Assembly (NCBI RefSeq): GCF_044762655.1
Contig: NZ_JBIWER010000005.1
Span: forward strand, 186,001-250,000
Reading direction: 5' to 3'
Source: Psychrobacillus sp044762655
Lineage (GTDB): Bacteria; Bacillota; Bacilli; Bacillales_A; Planococcaceae
Length of the DNA: 64,000 nucleotides
The notes under the pieces were generated by a model, which worked only from the letters and a program-made list of their open reading frames with translations, had not been told where the DNA came from and ran no database searches. How positions within the stretch are numbered: the first letter of the stretch is position 1; each line of letters opens with the position of its first letter. The translations under genes were made by a program, and so were the position numbers. Positions 16,868 through 25,359 of this stretch are shown one piece after another.

Positions 16868-17746
16868 ATGGAGTTGAAAGACTTAGAAATATTCCAACTT
16901 GTTGCTCAAAAAGGAACCATTACAGAAGTCGCTAAAGAGCTAAACTATGTTCAGTCTAATATTACAGCACGTATAAAAAAGCTAGAAACAGAGCTAAACA
17001 CGCCATTATTTAATCGTCATAATAGAGGGATGAGTTTAACTCCTGAAGGTAAAAAGCTATTAGTATATAGCGAGCAAATTCTATCGCTCACCAATGAAGT
17101 AAAAAAAGTGGTACAAAATAAAGATGAGCCATCCGGAAAATTAGAAATTGGAACAGTCGAGACGGTTATACAATTACCAAGTATTTTATCTACCTTTACT
17201 AAAAAGTATAAGGAAGTGGACTTATCTCTTTTCTCAGGGGTCACAGAAAAGCTGCAAGAGGAAGTTTTAAATCATCGATTAGATGGAGCTTTTATCACCC
17301 AAACTGCTCCTCACCCGGAGCTTACCTCACATGAAGTATTTCAAGAGGAGCTCGTGTTAATTTCCAATAAATACACCACAACTCTGGAACAGCTGAAAAG
17401 TGAACCTTTTTTATGTTTTAGTAAAGGCTGTGGATATAGAGCAAGATTAGAAGCTTGGTATAAAGATGAAAATATAACTCCTAAAAAGGTTATGGAATTC
17501 GGGACGCTAGAAACTATTTTAAGTAGTGTCGTAGCAGGCTTAGGTATCACCTTTATTCCCAAATCAGCAGTTTCACATTTAGAGGCTCGTGGGCTTATCC
17601 AATGTCATGTATTGCCGACCAAATATAGTGAAATAAAAACAGTATTTATAAGACGATCGAATACATATTTAACAACAACAGTAGAAAGATTTATCGAAAC
17701 AATTGAATCGAGTAAAAAAGAAGCCTCTGAGGTACTGTTATTTTAA
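16868..17746 (+). CDS. LysR-family transcriptional regulator
   Basis: A 292-residue regulator with an N-terminal winged helix (about 1-60; EVAKELNYVQSNITARIKKL recognition helix) and a periplasmic-binding-like effector domain (about 90-285). A cysteine pair (LCFSKGCGYRARLEAW, about 179-194) lies in the effector domain, as in CzcR/YtlI-like members. It faces a DMT transporter gene, its likely target, and probably represses its own promoter. A hairpin follows the stop codon. Ligand unknown. Confidence 0.88.
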   Translation: MELKDLEIFQLVAQKGTITEVAKELNYVQSNITARIKKLETELNTPLFNRHNRGMSLTPEGKKLLVYSEQILSLTNEVKKVVQNKDEPSGKLEIGTVETVIQLPSILSTFTKKYKEVDLSLFSGVTEKLQEEVLNHRLDGAFITQTAPHPELTSHEVFQEELVLISNKYTTTLEQLKSEPFLCFSKGCGYRARLEAWYKDENITPKKVMEFGTLETILSSVVAGLGITFIPKSAVSHLEARGLIQCHVLPTKYSEIKTVFIRRSNTYLTTTVERFIETIESSKKEASEVLLF

Positions 17747-17749
17747 ATA

Positions 17750-17790
17750 GAAGCGTCATCTTTTAGAAATCTAAAGATAACGCTTTTATA
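17750..17790. terminator. Shared terminator of the LysR and DUF2268 genes
   Basis: AAGCGTCATCTTTTAGA and TCTAAAGATAACGCTT pair (one mismatch) and run into T residues; it sits between convergent stop codons. Confidence 0.7.
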
Positions 17791-17795
17791 TGCGG

Positions 17796-18635
17796 TTATA
17801 AAGCAAAATCAGAGCCTGCTATTATTTCGGAGGAAGTCTTTAGAAGTAGCTCCTTCATAACAAAAGGGCCACGTTTCTTGTAGTATGAATCCACAATTTG
17901 ATATCCAATATGATATCCAATCCACTTTGGAAACGGTCTGTTATTGTTACCAAATAAGTAGAGCTGATGATTTTGGATCCCCTTTATGTGTAAGGCAGAA
18001 ACAAAATACCTCCGCCAAATTTCATTTACCTCTTCCGAACGATATTTAGTCACCCATGGTGCTATCCACTTTTTACCATACATTTGTTTTACAGCAAACT
18101 CCCCTAGACCTTCTACAATAAGTGAGTCTTCTAAAGAAATAGTTGCTGTAGGAGAATCTAGAAATTGTAATCTACATACATGATTATACTCATGCGCCAA
18201 TAGCGCCTTAATCTCTTCGTTCGTTAAATCAGGAGATACGAAAAGAAATAGCACTTTCTTATAGGCAATGCCATTTTTGCGAGGAGCATCCTTTTTTCCC
18301 TGAGTTCTCTCCTTTCTTATCGGGAAAATATAAATAGAAACCTTCGGACCATTCCACAATTCTCGCAAATAGTTATATTCCTGCTTCACAATATCCCAAA
18401 CACTTTTGCGTTCTAATCCTCGCACGATTTTCTTTACCGACTTCCAATCAGACGGTTCAAAAAGACCATGCTTTAAAAGTTCATATTGGATGACCTCCGA
18501 ATTTACCTCTGGAAAAAACTTCATCACTGGATGACAAATTATCTCTCGCTGTAAAGTCTCCACCCCTTTCCCAGATTGTTCTTCGCATTTTTCTGCAAAT
18601 GTAAAAAGCATATTTCTCGTTTCTTTGACTGACAT
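17796..18635 (-). CDS. yjaZ: DUF2268 putative zinc protease (YjaZ-like)
   Basis: A 279-residue protein with HEYNH at residues 148-152, the HExxH zinc motif of gluzincin-type peptidases; E174 in SLIVEGLGEF may be the third ligand. It matches the DUF2268 family to which B. subtilis YjaZ belongs. No signal peptide is visible, so it should act in the cytoplasm; substrates are unknown. Monocistronic and convergent with the LysR gene. Confidence 0.78.
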   Translation of the reverse strand: MSVKETRNMLFTFAEKCEEQSGKGVETLQREIICHPVMKFFPEVNSEVIQYELLKHGLFEPSDWKSVKKIVRGLERKSVWDIVKQEYNYLRELWNGPKVSIYIFPIRKERTQGKKDAPRKNGIAYKKVLFLFVSPDLTNEEIKALLAHEYNHVCRLQFLDSPTATISLEDSLIVEGLGEFAVKQMYGKKWIAPWVTKYRSEEVNEIWRRYFVSALHIKGIQNHQLYLFGNNNRPFPKWIGYHIGYQIVDSYYKKRGPFVMKELLLKTSSEIIAGSDFAL

Positions 18636-18783
18636 GAATTCTCTCCTTTTCTGTCTTATAGCATATGTATTTAATTTAATTTAGCCACAGAGCTGTAGAC
18701 AAGTGTCTCTAGCAAGTCCTTCCAGTCAACATAAGCTAATAGAACATACTTGTATGTAGTTTTATGGAAAGGAGGAATAAAAG

Positions 18784-19038
18784 ATGAATCAAAATCAAGT
18801 ATATAATCTCTGCTGTAGATATCATGGAAAAAGAGTAAGAATTGTAGATAGAGATGGCAGAGTGCATTTTGGGGAAGTTACAAGAGTGACTAGAAATATG
18901 GTATGGATCCGTCCTGATGGGAACCTTGGTGGATATGGTCTTGGATTTTTCGGTTTTGGAACTGGCTTTGGCTTTGGTTTCGGTATTGCGCTAGGTGCAA
19001 TTGTCGGTATTACACTAGCTACCGCATTTTTCTGGTAA
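18784..19038 (+). CDS. Small Gly/Phe-rich membrane-associated protein
   Basis: An 84-residue protein of unknown function. Residues 1-50 are basic and soluble-looking (YHGKRVRIVDRDGRVHFGEV, an Sm/SH3-like strand pattern); residues 52-84 form a phenylalanine/glycine repeat (GFFGFGTGFGFGFGIALG) leading into one hydrophobic helix. Similar small proteins occur in spore-forming bacilli, so a spore or envelope role is possible. Strong ribosome-binding site (AAAGGAGG). Followed by a terminator. Confidence 0.65.
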   Translation: MNQNQVYNLCCRYHGKRVRIVDRDGRVHFGEVTRVTRNMVWIRPDGNLGGYGLGFFGFGTGFGFGFGIALGAIVGITLATAFFW

Positions 19039-19067
19039 AAAAAGAGAGGGTGCAGCCTCTCTTTCTA
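19038..19067 (+). terminator. Terminator of the Gly/Phe-rich gene
   Basis: AAAGAGAGG-GTGCA-GCCTCTCTTT hairpin followed by TCT and further T residues. Confidence 0.75.
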
Positions 19068-19089
19068 AAAATTTGATGAGATTCCAACA

Positions 19090-19180
19090 AGAAAGGTCAA
19101 AATTACAACTTAAGTGGGCATTATTCCAACTAAATCTTCATTATTCCAACTAAGCCGCTCGAGATTTCAACTAAATGCAA
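19090..19180. repeat. Degenerate tandem ATTCCAACTAA motifs
   Basis: Five related 11-mers (ATTCCAACAAG, ATTACAACTTA, two of ATTCCAACTAA, ATTTCAACTAA) at roughly 20-30-base steps between two terminators. No coding sense was found. Confidence 0.5.
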
Positions 19181-19189
19181 TTGAGCAAC

Positions 19190-19227
19190 AAAAAAAGCAT
19201 ACCACCTCAGCAAAAGTGGTATACCTA
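19190..19227 (-). terminator. Terminator of the yrrT-luxS-mccAB operon
   Basis: On the minus strand, GGTATACCAC pairs with GTGGTATGC and is followed by seven T residues, 9 bases after the mccB stop. Confidence 0.8.
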
Positions 19228-19235
19228 TTTCAAAT

Positions 19236-20369
19236 TTATGCAAGTGCTTGTGTTAAATCCTCTAATAAGTCTTCTACATCTTCAATTCCTACTGAAATTC
19301 GGACAAGTCCATCTGTAATGCCTAGCTCGGCACGACGCTCGCTTGGAATAGATGCATGGGTCATACGAGCAGGCACGGAGATTAAACTCTCTACTGCTCC
19401 TAGACTTTCTGCAAGAGTAAAGTATTGCAGCTTCGCCAAAAGCTCATCCGCTTTCTCTGCACTTCCAACATCAAATGAAATCATTCCACCGAAGCCGGTT
19501 GTTTGTTTTTTCATTAAATCATGTCCAGTATGAGCAGTTAAGCCCGGATAAAAAACTTTAGAAACTGCTTCATGGTCATTCAAAAACTCTGCAATTCGTT
19601 GTGCATTAGTATTATGCTCTTCCATCCGAATACCAAGCGTTTTAATCCCACGCATTAACAACCACGAATCCTGAGGTCCAAGAACTGCTCCAACAGAGTT
19701 TTGGACAAAATGTAAATCGGTTGCTAGCTGCTCTGAGTTTACAACAACTAGACCCGCTACTACATCACTATGCCCACCCAAATATTTGGTCGCACTATGT
19801 ACGACAATATCAGCGCCAAGTGCAATCGGTTGTTGGAAATATGGCGTCATAAACGTATTATCTACAATTGTTAATAATCCTTTTTCTTTCGCAAACTTCG
19901 CAATTCCCTCAATATCCGTAACCTTTAATAATGGATTCGTTGGCGTTTCTAAGAAAATCGCTTTTGTATTTTCATTGATTGCTGCTTCTACATTTGCGAT
20001 ATCTCCCGTATCCACGAATGTTGCTTCGATTCCAAAACGATTCAACACTTTAGAAATAACACGGAAGGTACCACCATATACATCATCTGTTAAAATAACA
20101 TGATCACCTTTGTCAAAAAGCATCATAACAGAGCTTGTTGCAGCCATTCCCGATGCGAAGGCAAACCCTGCAGTTCCACCCTCCAGCTCACTGATTAATA
20201 CTTCCAGTGCATGACGAGTAGGATTTCCAGTACGTGAATATTCATAGCCCTTAAATTTACCTACTGCCTCTTGTTTATACGTACTTACTTGATAAATAGG
20301 TGTCGACACTGCTCCAGTTGCCTCGTCCCCAACAATTCCTGCATGTATTAATTTCGTTTTAGCGCGCAT
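19236..20369 (-). CDS. mccB: Cystathionine gamma-lyase / homocysteine gamma-lyase MccB
   Basis: A 377-residue PLP enzyme of the Cys/Met-metabolism family that cleaves cystathionine to cysteine, 2-oxobutyrate and ammonia. The PLP lysine is K195 in HSATKYLGGHSD, with SRTGNPTR and the ETPTNPLL segment also typical. Sequence alone does not separate it from cystathionine gamma-synthase; pairing with mccA (2-base gap) in a yrrT operon decides for the reverse transsulfuration enzyme. Last gene of the operon, before a strong terminator. Confidence 0.88.
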   Translation of the reverse strand: MRAKTKLIHAGIVGDEATGAVSTPIYQVSTYKQEAVGKFKGYEYSRTGNPTRHALEVLISELEGGTAGFAFASGMAATSSVMMLFDKGDHVILTDDVYGGTFRVISKVLNRFGIEATFVDTGDIANVEAAINENTKAIFLETPTNPLLKVTDIEGIAKFAKEKGLLTIVDNTFMTPYFQQPIALGADIVVHSATKYLGGHSDVVAGLVVVNSEQLATDLHFVQNSVGAVLGPQDSWLLMRGIKTLGIRMEEHNTNAQRIAEFLNDHEAVSKVFYPGLTAHTGHDLMKKQTTGFGGMISFDVGSAEKADELLAKLQYFTLAESLGAVESLISVPARMTHASIPSERRAELGITDGLVRISVGIEDVEDLLEDLTQALA

Positions 20370-20371
20370 TT

Positions 20372-21301
20372 TTACTCCTCCTTGAATAGTTCATATACCT
20401 TCTGACTTAAATACCGTTCACTCGAATCTGGAAAAATCGTTACAATATGACTTCCCTCTTTCGCTACCTCTGCTTCCTTCAGGGCAGCATAAAAGGCAGC
20501 CCCTGACGAACTTCCGACTAGTAAGCCTTCACTTTTTGATAGTGCTCTTAATTGTTTAAACGCATCCTCATCGGTAACTGTATGGATAGCATTAAAATAA
20601 GAAGTATCCATGAAGTCCGGTAAAAACTCCATGCCGATACCTTCTGTCGTATGAGAACCTACTTCTCCACCATTTAATATAGATCCTACTGGCTCTACAA
20701 TTACAGTTTTAATCGCTTCTTTTTGCTTTTTCAAATATAGTGAAGTGCCCATAAATGTCCCACCAGAACCTGCACCAGCGACAAAGACATCAATTTCACC
20801 ATCTAAATCTCGCCATAATTCTGGCCCTAGTGTTTTCGTATACGTAGCTGGATTGGCAGGATTTGAAAATTGTGACGGAGAGAAAGCATCTGGTGTTTCA
20901 GCCACTAGCTCTGCCGCTTTTTTTATCGCTCCCTGCATACCTAGTGCTGTATCTGTATTGACGATTTCAGCCCCTAATGCACGCATTAATGTTTGCTTCT
21001 CTACACTAAATTTCTGAGGGACAACAAAAATAACTTTATACCCTTTTCCAATTGCAGCCAAAGCAATTCCAATTCCTGTGTTACCAGCTGTCGGTTCAAT
21101 AATGGTACCACCTGGCACAAGCTTCCCAGACTTCTCTGCATCTTCTATCAAAGACAAGCCTAGTCGATCTTTCACACTACCGCCTGGATTGAGATATTCG
21201 AGCTTTGCAAATATACGGCAATTGTTAGGGATTGGTATATGTTTTATTTCCACTACGGGCGTATTGCCTATTAAATCTTGTACGTTACTTAATATGTTCA
21301 T
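20372..21301 (-). CDS. mccA: Cystathionine beta-synthase (O-acetylserine-dependent) MccA
   Basis: A 309-residue fold-type II PLP enzyme, with K44 in the GGSVKDR motif and the phosphate-binding TAGNTGIG loop. In B. subtilis MccA condenses O-acetylserine with homocysteine to cystathionine, feeding MccB. No C-terminal CBS domain is present. Its ATG overlaps the luxS stop by one base (TAATG), a strong coupling arrangement. Plain cysteine synthase is the alternative; gene context favours MccA. Confidence 0.87.
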   Translation of the reverse strand: MNILSNVQDLIGNTPVVEIKHIPIPNNCRIFAKLEYLNPGGSVKDRLGLSLIEDAEKSGKLVPGGTIIEPTAGNTGIGIALAAIGKGYKVIFVVPQKFSVEKQTLMRALGAEIVNTDTALGMQGAIKKAAELVAETPDAFSPSQFSNPANPATYTKTLGPELWRDLDGEIDVFVAGAGSGGTFMGTSLYLKKQKEAIKTVIVEPVGSILNGGEVGSHTTEGIGMEFLPDFMDTSYFNAIHTVTDEDAFKQLRALSKSEGLLVGSSSGAAFYAALKEAEVAKEGSHIVTIFPDSSERYLSQKVYELFKEE

Positions 21302-21771
21302 TATGCTTCCTCTTTATAAATTTGACGCCATTCCTCTTTTTTAGCAAGCATTTCAGCAGCTATTTCTTTCGCACCTTCTAAGCTATGACTAGCGGCCCAA
21401 CCACATTGAACTTCATTGCACGCTGGAACCTCTGTTGCCTGTAAAACATCCTTTAATGTTTTTTCTAGAATTTCCAGAATTTCATCAAAGTTATCGTGAT
21501 TGATAACAGACAAATAGAATCCAGTTTGGCAGCCCATTGGACTAAGATCTACTACCTGTTCAGTATGGTTGCGAATATTCTCTGCCATTAAATGCTCTAA
21601 TGAATGAAGACCTGGCATTTCCATATGCTCTTTATTTGGTTGTTTAAAACGAATATCATATTTTAGAATTTCATCGCCGTTTTTTCCAACTTTCGTTCCT
21701 GCTAGGCGTACAAATGGTGCTGCTACTTTTGTGTGGTCTAAGTTAAAGCTTTCTACATTCATTTTTTTCAT
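21301..21771 (-). CDS. luxS: S-ribosylhomocysteine lyase LuxS
   Basis: A 156-residue metalloenzyme that splits S-ribosylhomocysteine to homocysteine and DPD, the AI-2 precursor. Metal ligands H56 and H60 (HSLEH) and C123 (QCGW) and the catalytic C81 (MGCQTGFY) are all present. The ribosome-binding site AAGGAG lies 8 bases upstream. It occupies the operon position held by mtnN in B. subtilis yrrT-mtnN-mccAB, so homocysteine made by LuxS is delivered next to MccA and MccB. Confidence 0.95.
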   Translation of the reverse strand: MKKMNVESFNLDHTKVAAPFVRLAGTKVGKNGDEILKYDIRFKQPNKEHMEMPGLHSLEHLMAENIRNHTEQVVDLSPMGCQTGFYLSVINHDNFDEILEILEKTLKDVLQATEVPACNEVQCGWAASHSLEGAKEIAAEMLAKKEEWRQIYKEEA

Positions 21772-21783
21772 AATTATCGCTCC

Positions 21784-22422
21784 TTATTTTTTCGTTGCGT
21801 CCATTAACCAAACATAGTCATTTAATTTTACGAATACTACTTGAAATCCTGCTTCTGTAAATAATTCTTTAAGTACAGGTATGGTCGTATAATATTCTCT
21901 TTCTAAATCTTCTGCTACATTTAAAAAGCCACGACCTTTTTCCTTCAAAATCTGTGCTTGTTTGGCTTCTTCCGTAAGAAAAACAGTATCTGCAAAAACG
22001 ATTTTTCCATTGATCGGAAGTAAGCTCGCATATTTTCTCAATGCTATTCCCTTTTCTTCATCTGTTAAATGATGGAATACATATGTGCTTACAATGGCAT
22101 CTATATTTTTATTTTGCACATCAAATTCAAGTAAATCGCCATCCATTAGTTTAATAGAAGGAAAACGTTCAGCAGTTACTTCAAGCATCTTACTATTAGG
22201 TTCGATACCAATAACTGAATTACCTGCTTCTAATAGCTTTGCGGTTAAATTTCCAGTACCCGTTCCAAATTCGATGATAGTACCAGAAACACGTTTTGTT
22301 ACTTCATTTAAAATAGATTCATAACCTTCAAATACATCACGATACTCTGGATCTTTTCCAGAAACGGAAGCATCATAAGAGTCTGCCCAACCGTCAAAAA
22401 TATCGACAAATTCTCTGCCCAT
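21784..22422 (-). CDS. yrrT: SAM-dependent methyltransferase YrrT
   Basis: A 212-residue class I methyltransferase; the SAM-binding motif IIEFGTGTGNLTAKLLEAG starts near residue 49 and the acidic loop LMDGDLLEF follows. B. subtilis YrrT heads the reverse transsulfuration operon; its methyl acceptor is unknown, and it may generate the S-adenosylhomocysteine recycled by the pathway. First gene of the operon, 12 bases before luxS, with a clear sigma-A promoter upstream. Confidence 0.85.
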   Translation of the reverse strand: MGREFVDIFDGWADSYDASVSGKDPEYRDVFEGYESILNEVTKRVSGTIIEFGTGTGNLTAKLLEAGNSVIGIEPNSKMLEVTAERFPSIKLMDGDLLEFDVQNKNIDAIVSTYVFHHLTDEEKGIALRKYASLLPINGKIVFADTVFLTEEAKQAQILKEKGRGFLNVAEDLEREYYTTIPVLKELFTEAGFQVVFVKLNDYVWLMDATKK

Positions 22423-22487
22423 TGTAGAACCCCTTTTTGAATCATATTATTCCTACTTGTGTACTTTGTTTTAGGCTTAATAATTTA

Positions 22488-22515
22488 TTTATATCATATT
22501 CCAAGAAATTGTCAA
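22488..22515 (-). promoter_or_regulatory. Promoter of yrrT-luxS-mccAB
   Basis: Consensus -35 TTGACA, 16-base spacer and -10 TATAAA on the minus strand, 66 bases before the yrrT start. The spacer holds TTGGAATA, resembling the core of CymR (cysteine repressor) sites; CymR control is known for the B. subtilis operon. Confidence 0.7.
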
Positions 22516-22519
22516 ATAA

Positions 22520-22556
22520 AAAAGCCTCTCTGATAAGAGAAACTCTTTTTTTACAA
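22520..22556 (-). terminator. Terminator of the SLC13-type permease gene
   Basis: TTTCTCT-TATC-AGAGAGG hairpin with TTTTTTA after it on the minus strand. It sits immediately upstream of the yrrT promoter and insulates the two units. Confidence 0.7.
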
Positions 22557-24395
22557 TGGGAAAAAAATAGGAATTGCAATCATCATGATGAGGAACATAA
22601 TAATTTGCAGAGGAATCCCTGCTTTTACAAAATCAAAGAATTTATACCCCCCTGCGGTCATCACTAACGCATTTGTAGGAGAAGCTACAGGAGTTGCAAA
22701 AGCCATACTCGAGGAAACCGCAATAGCAATTAAAAACGTATACGGATTTGCATCCAAGCTGACGGCTGCGGTCATCGCTATTGGGGCAAATAACACAGCG
22801 GTCGCCGTATTACTAATAAACTGTCCAAACACCATCGTAATAAAGTAAATACCCGCTAATACTCCCATTGCACCGAACCCCCCAAGGAGATTAACAATCC
22901 CCTCGGATAAAATGATCATACCGCCAGTTTTTTCAAGAGCTGTTGCCATAGGAAGCATCGCAGCGATCAAAATAATACTTTCCCAGTTCATCTTGCTATA
23001 GGCGTCATCCATATTTCGGAGACAGCCTGTTATAACCATTAAGGTTGCAGCTAAAAGAACAGAAATAACCGCTGGGAATACTTCAAAAATCATTAAACCG
23101 ATCATTAGTAACATTATTGATCCAGCAATTGGTGCTTTCCCACTTGCAGCTGCCATACTGGCATGCTCCTTAGGCTGACCGATAATCACTACATCTTTTA
23201 CGGCTCTGGACAGAAGCTCAATCTCATCCCAAGCACCTTGAACGAGCAGTGCATCACCAAATCGCAAGCGTACATTAGCCATTTCGGTTAATACGTATTC
23301 CCCTTTGCGATTGATACCAAGTATATTTAAATTATATTTTTCTCGGAAACCAATGCTACCAACTGTTTCATTGATCAAATTAGAATGTGGCGTTAAAAGA
23401 ACTTCCGCAATTCCTAATTGTTTAGAAACTAGCTCCTCAGCATTCGATTCCTCATCTTCTATCTCTAAAAGAAAATCCTTTACAAACTGCAAGATACTCT
23501 CAGGTGGACCTTGAATATATAAGATATCCTTCGCTTCAATCACACTCGTAGGTCCAGCCATTTCCTGATAGCGGATAGGTAGAATATTCATCCCTTCCAT
23601 TGATTTACGATCAATTTTTAAAATAGCTAGATGATATTTTGCTGGAAGCTTTAATTCGGCTAGCTGTTTCCCAATAATCGGAGAATCTTCTACCACTCGA
23701 ACTCGGTGTAAATTACCACCTAATTCATAATCTGCTGCCAATTGCTTTGGAGATAACTTATGTCCTTCTCCTGCATTATTTTTTCTTTTATCATTCGGCA
23801 ACACATATTTTCGAGCAAATAGAAAATATAAAATACCTGTAGTTAGCCCGATGATTCCAAGTGGAGTAATTTCAAAAAATCCAAGCTTTTCAAAGCCATT
23901 ATCTACAAGCACTTGACTGACGATCAAGTTGGCAGGTGTCGCAATTAGTGTCATCAGACCGGATAGGCTACTAATATAAGACAGTGGTATCAAGTATTTA
24001 GACGGACTACTATTAATACTGATCGCGATACTAATCACAATGGGCAGCATTAATGCTACTACCCCAGTGTTACTCATGAACGAGCCAACACTGCCTGTAA
24101 TGATGAGTAACAAAACAAATAACTTTATCTCACTTTTACCAGACCATTTTAATAATAAATTTCCCGCAGACTGTGCAAGTCCTGTCCGAACAATCCCTGC
24201 TCCCACAACAAAAAGTCCAGCAATCATAATGACTACTGAATTAGAAAAACCAGCGAGTGCCTCTGTCGGCTCTAACACACCTGAAATAACGAAAGCCAAT
24301 AGTGCAAGAATTGCTACTAGATCCGCGCGCACTCGATTGCTTATAAAAAGGATGATACTTATGGCCAAAACAACAAATGTTATAGTTAATTGCAT
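22551..24395 (-). CDS. SLC13/DASS-type permease with two RCK_C domains
   Basis: A 614-residue membrane protein. Two blocks of hydrophobic helices (about 1-185 and 425-614, with SNTGVVALMLPI and SNTATAVLFAPI repeats) flank a cytosolic pair of TrkA/RCK_C domains (about 215-400), the architecture of SAC1/SLT-type sulfate and anion transporters. It lies directly upstream of a cysteine operon, which makes sulfate or another sulfur anion plausible, but dicarboxylate, silicate and other substrates remain possible. Separate transcription unit. Confidence 0.75.
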   Translation of the reverse strand: MQLTITFVVLAISIILFISNRVRADLVAILALLAFVISGVLEPTEALAGFSNSVVIMIAGLFVVGAGIVRTGLAQSAGNLLLKWSGKSEIKLFVLLLIITGSVGSFMSNTGVVALMLPIVISIAISINSSPSKYLIPLSYISSLSGLMTLIATPANLIVSQVLVDNGFEKLGFFEITPLGIIGLTTGILYFLFARKYVLPNDKRKNNAGEGHKLSPKQLAADYELGGNLHRVRVVEDSPIIGKQLAELKLPAKYHLAILKIDRKSMEGMNILPIRYQEMAGPTSVIEAKDILYIQGPPESILQFVKDFLLEIEDEESNAEELVSKQLGIAEVLLTPHSNLINETVGSIGFREKYNLNILGINRKGEYVLTEMANVRLRFGDALLVQGAWDEIELLSRAVKDVVIIGQPKEHASMAAASGKAPIAGSIMLLMIGLMIFEVFPAVISVLLAATLMVITGCLRNMDDAYSKMNWESIILIAAMLPMATALEKTGGMIILSEGIVNLLGGFGAMGVLAGIYFITMVFGQFISNTATAVLFAPIAMTAAVSLDANPYTFLIAIAVSSSMAFATPVASPTNALVMTAGGYKFFDFVKAGIPLQIIMFLIMMIAIPIFFPL

Positions 24396-24439
24396 AATAG
24401 AGCGAATCCTTTCTACATAATTCTATCCCCATTATATCT

Positions 24440-24590
24440 GAACTGTATGGAAAGTTCCCAGCGTAAGTCGCAAGTGTTGCGTATAATCTAATCGATGTTG
24501 CGGATAGGAGTTTTTAGTCGCGGATACCTTTAACAATGTTGCCCATGTTGACTCGTATGTTGCTAGTTTGCTTTTAGGCACTGAATGGTG
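24440..24590. repeat. Spacer with repeated TGTTGC motifs
   Basis: TGTTGC occurs four times (near 24475, 24495, 24538 and 24560) along with TCGC words, within the 210-base spacer between the permease and fetB. No coding sense or hairpin explains it. Confidence 0.35.
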
Positions 24591-24606
24591 AACTGATTTA
24601 AACACA

Positions 24607-25359
24607 CTATTTCCAATTCTTCAATTGGAGGTCCTTTGTAAATAATTTTTTATAACAAAGTATACTTAGCATCATGCTTGTAATAGCAGAGGAGCTTGTA
24701 AATACAAAGATGATTAATATTTGATAGCGAACCGCTTCGACTGGATCTGCTCCAGCAATAATCATTCCTGTCATCATACCTGGCAATTGGACGAGTCCTA
24801 CTGTTTTCATCGCGTCAATTGTCGGAATCATACTAAATTTGACGGAGCGTTTTAATACATCCTGTACTGCTTGACGACTCGTGGCTCCGAGTGAGAGTAA
24901 GGTTTCAATTTCACCTTTAGAGCTTTCTGTTTCTCGCTTCAATTGTGTTAAAAATAATCCACATGCAACCATTGCGTTACCGATTGTCATTCCACTAAGT
25001 GGGATAATGTATTGTGGCGTTGCTTCAATGATTTGTAAGCTGAGTAATAGTCCCATCATGAGAATTTCCATCGTAGCAATGGACAGAATAATTCTCCATA
25101 CAACTCCTGTCATACCTTTTGCTCGTTTCGCCGCATTAAATGCTGCAACGATAATCATGACGCAAATAATTAGGATAATAAATAAAACACTCTCCGATTG
25201 AAATACAAACTGTAAAATATATCCAACCAATAGGAGCTGAATTGCTGCTCTTACAGTACCAATTGCAATATCCTTCTCTAAATCAAGCTTCCGCCAGACT
25301 GATACGAGCATCGTAATAATGACAAATAACAATGTAAAACTTAGCGCTAGTAAACTCAT
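24607..25359 (-). CDS. fetB: ABC permease of the FetB/YbbM (UPF0014) family
   Basis: A 250-residue permease with about seven membrane helices; SGMTIGNAM and the VQLPGMMTGMIIAG stretch are family hallmarks. E. coli FetAB exports iron and protects against peroxide. Its ATG overlaps the fetA stop as ATGA, so the two subunits are made together. Metal specificity here is inferred from the family only. Confidence 0.85.
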   Translation of the reverse strand: MSLLALSFTLLFVIITMLVSVWRKLDLEKDIAIGTVRAAIQLLLVGYILQFVFQSESVLFIILIICVMIIVAAFNAAKRAKGMTGVVWRIILSIATMEILMMGLLLSLQIIEATPQYIIPLSGMTIGNAMVACGLFLTQLKRETESSKGEIETLLSLGATSRQAVQDVLKRSVKFSMIPTIDAMKTVGLVQLPGMMTGMIIAGADPVEAVRYQILIIFVFTSSSAITSMMLSILCYKKLFTKDLQLKNWK

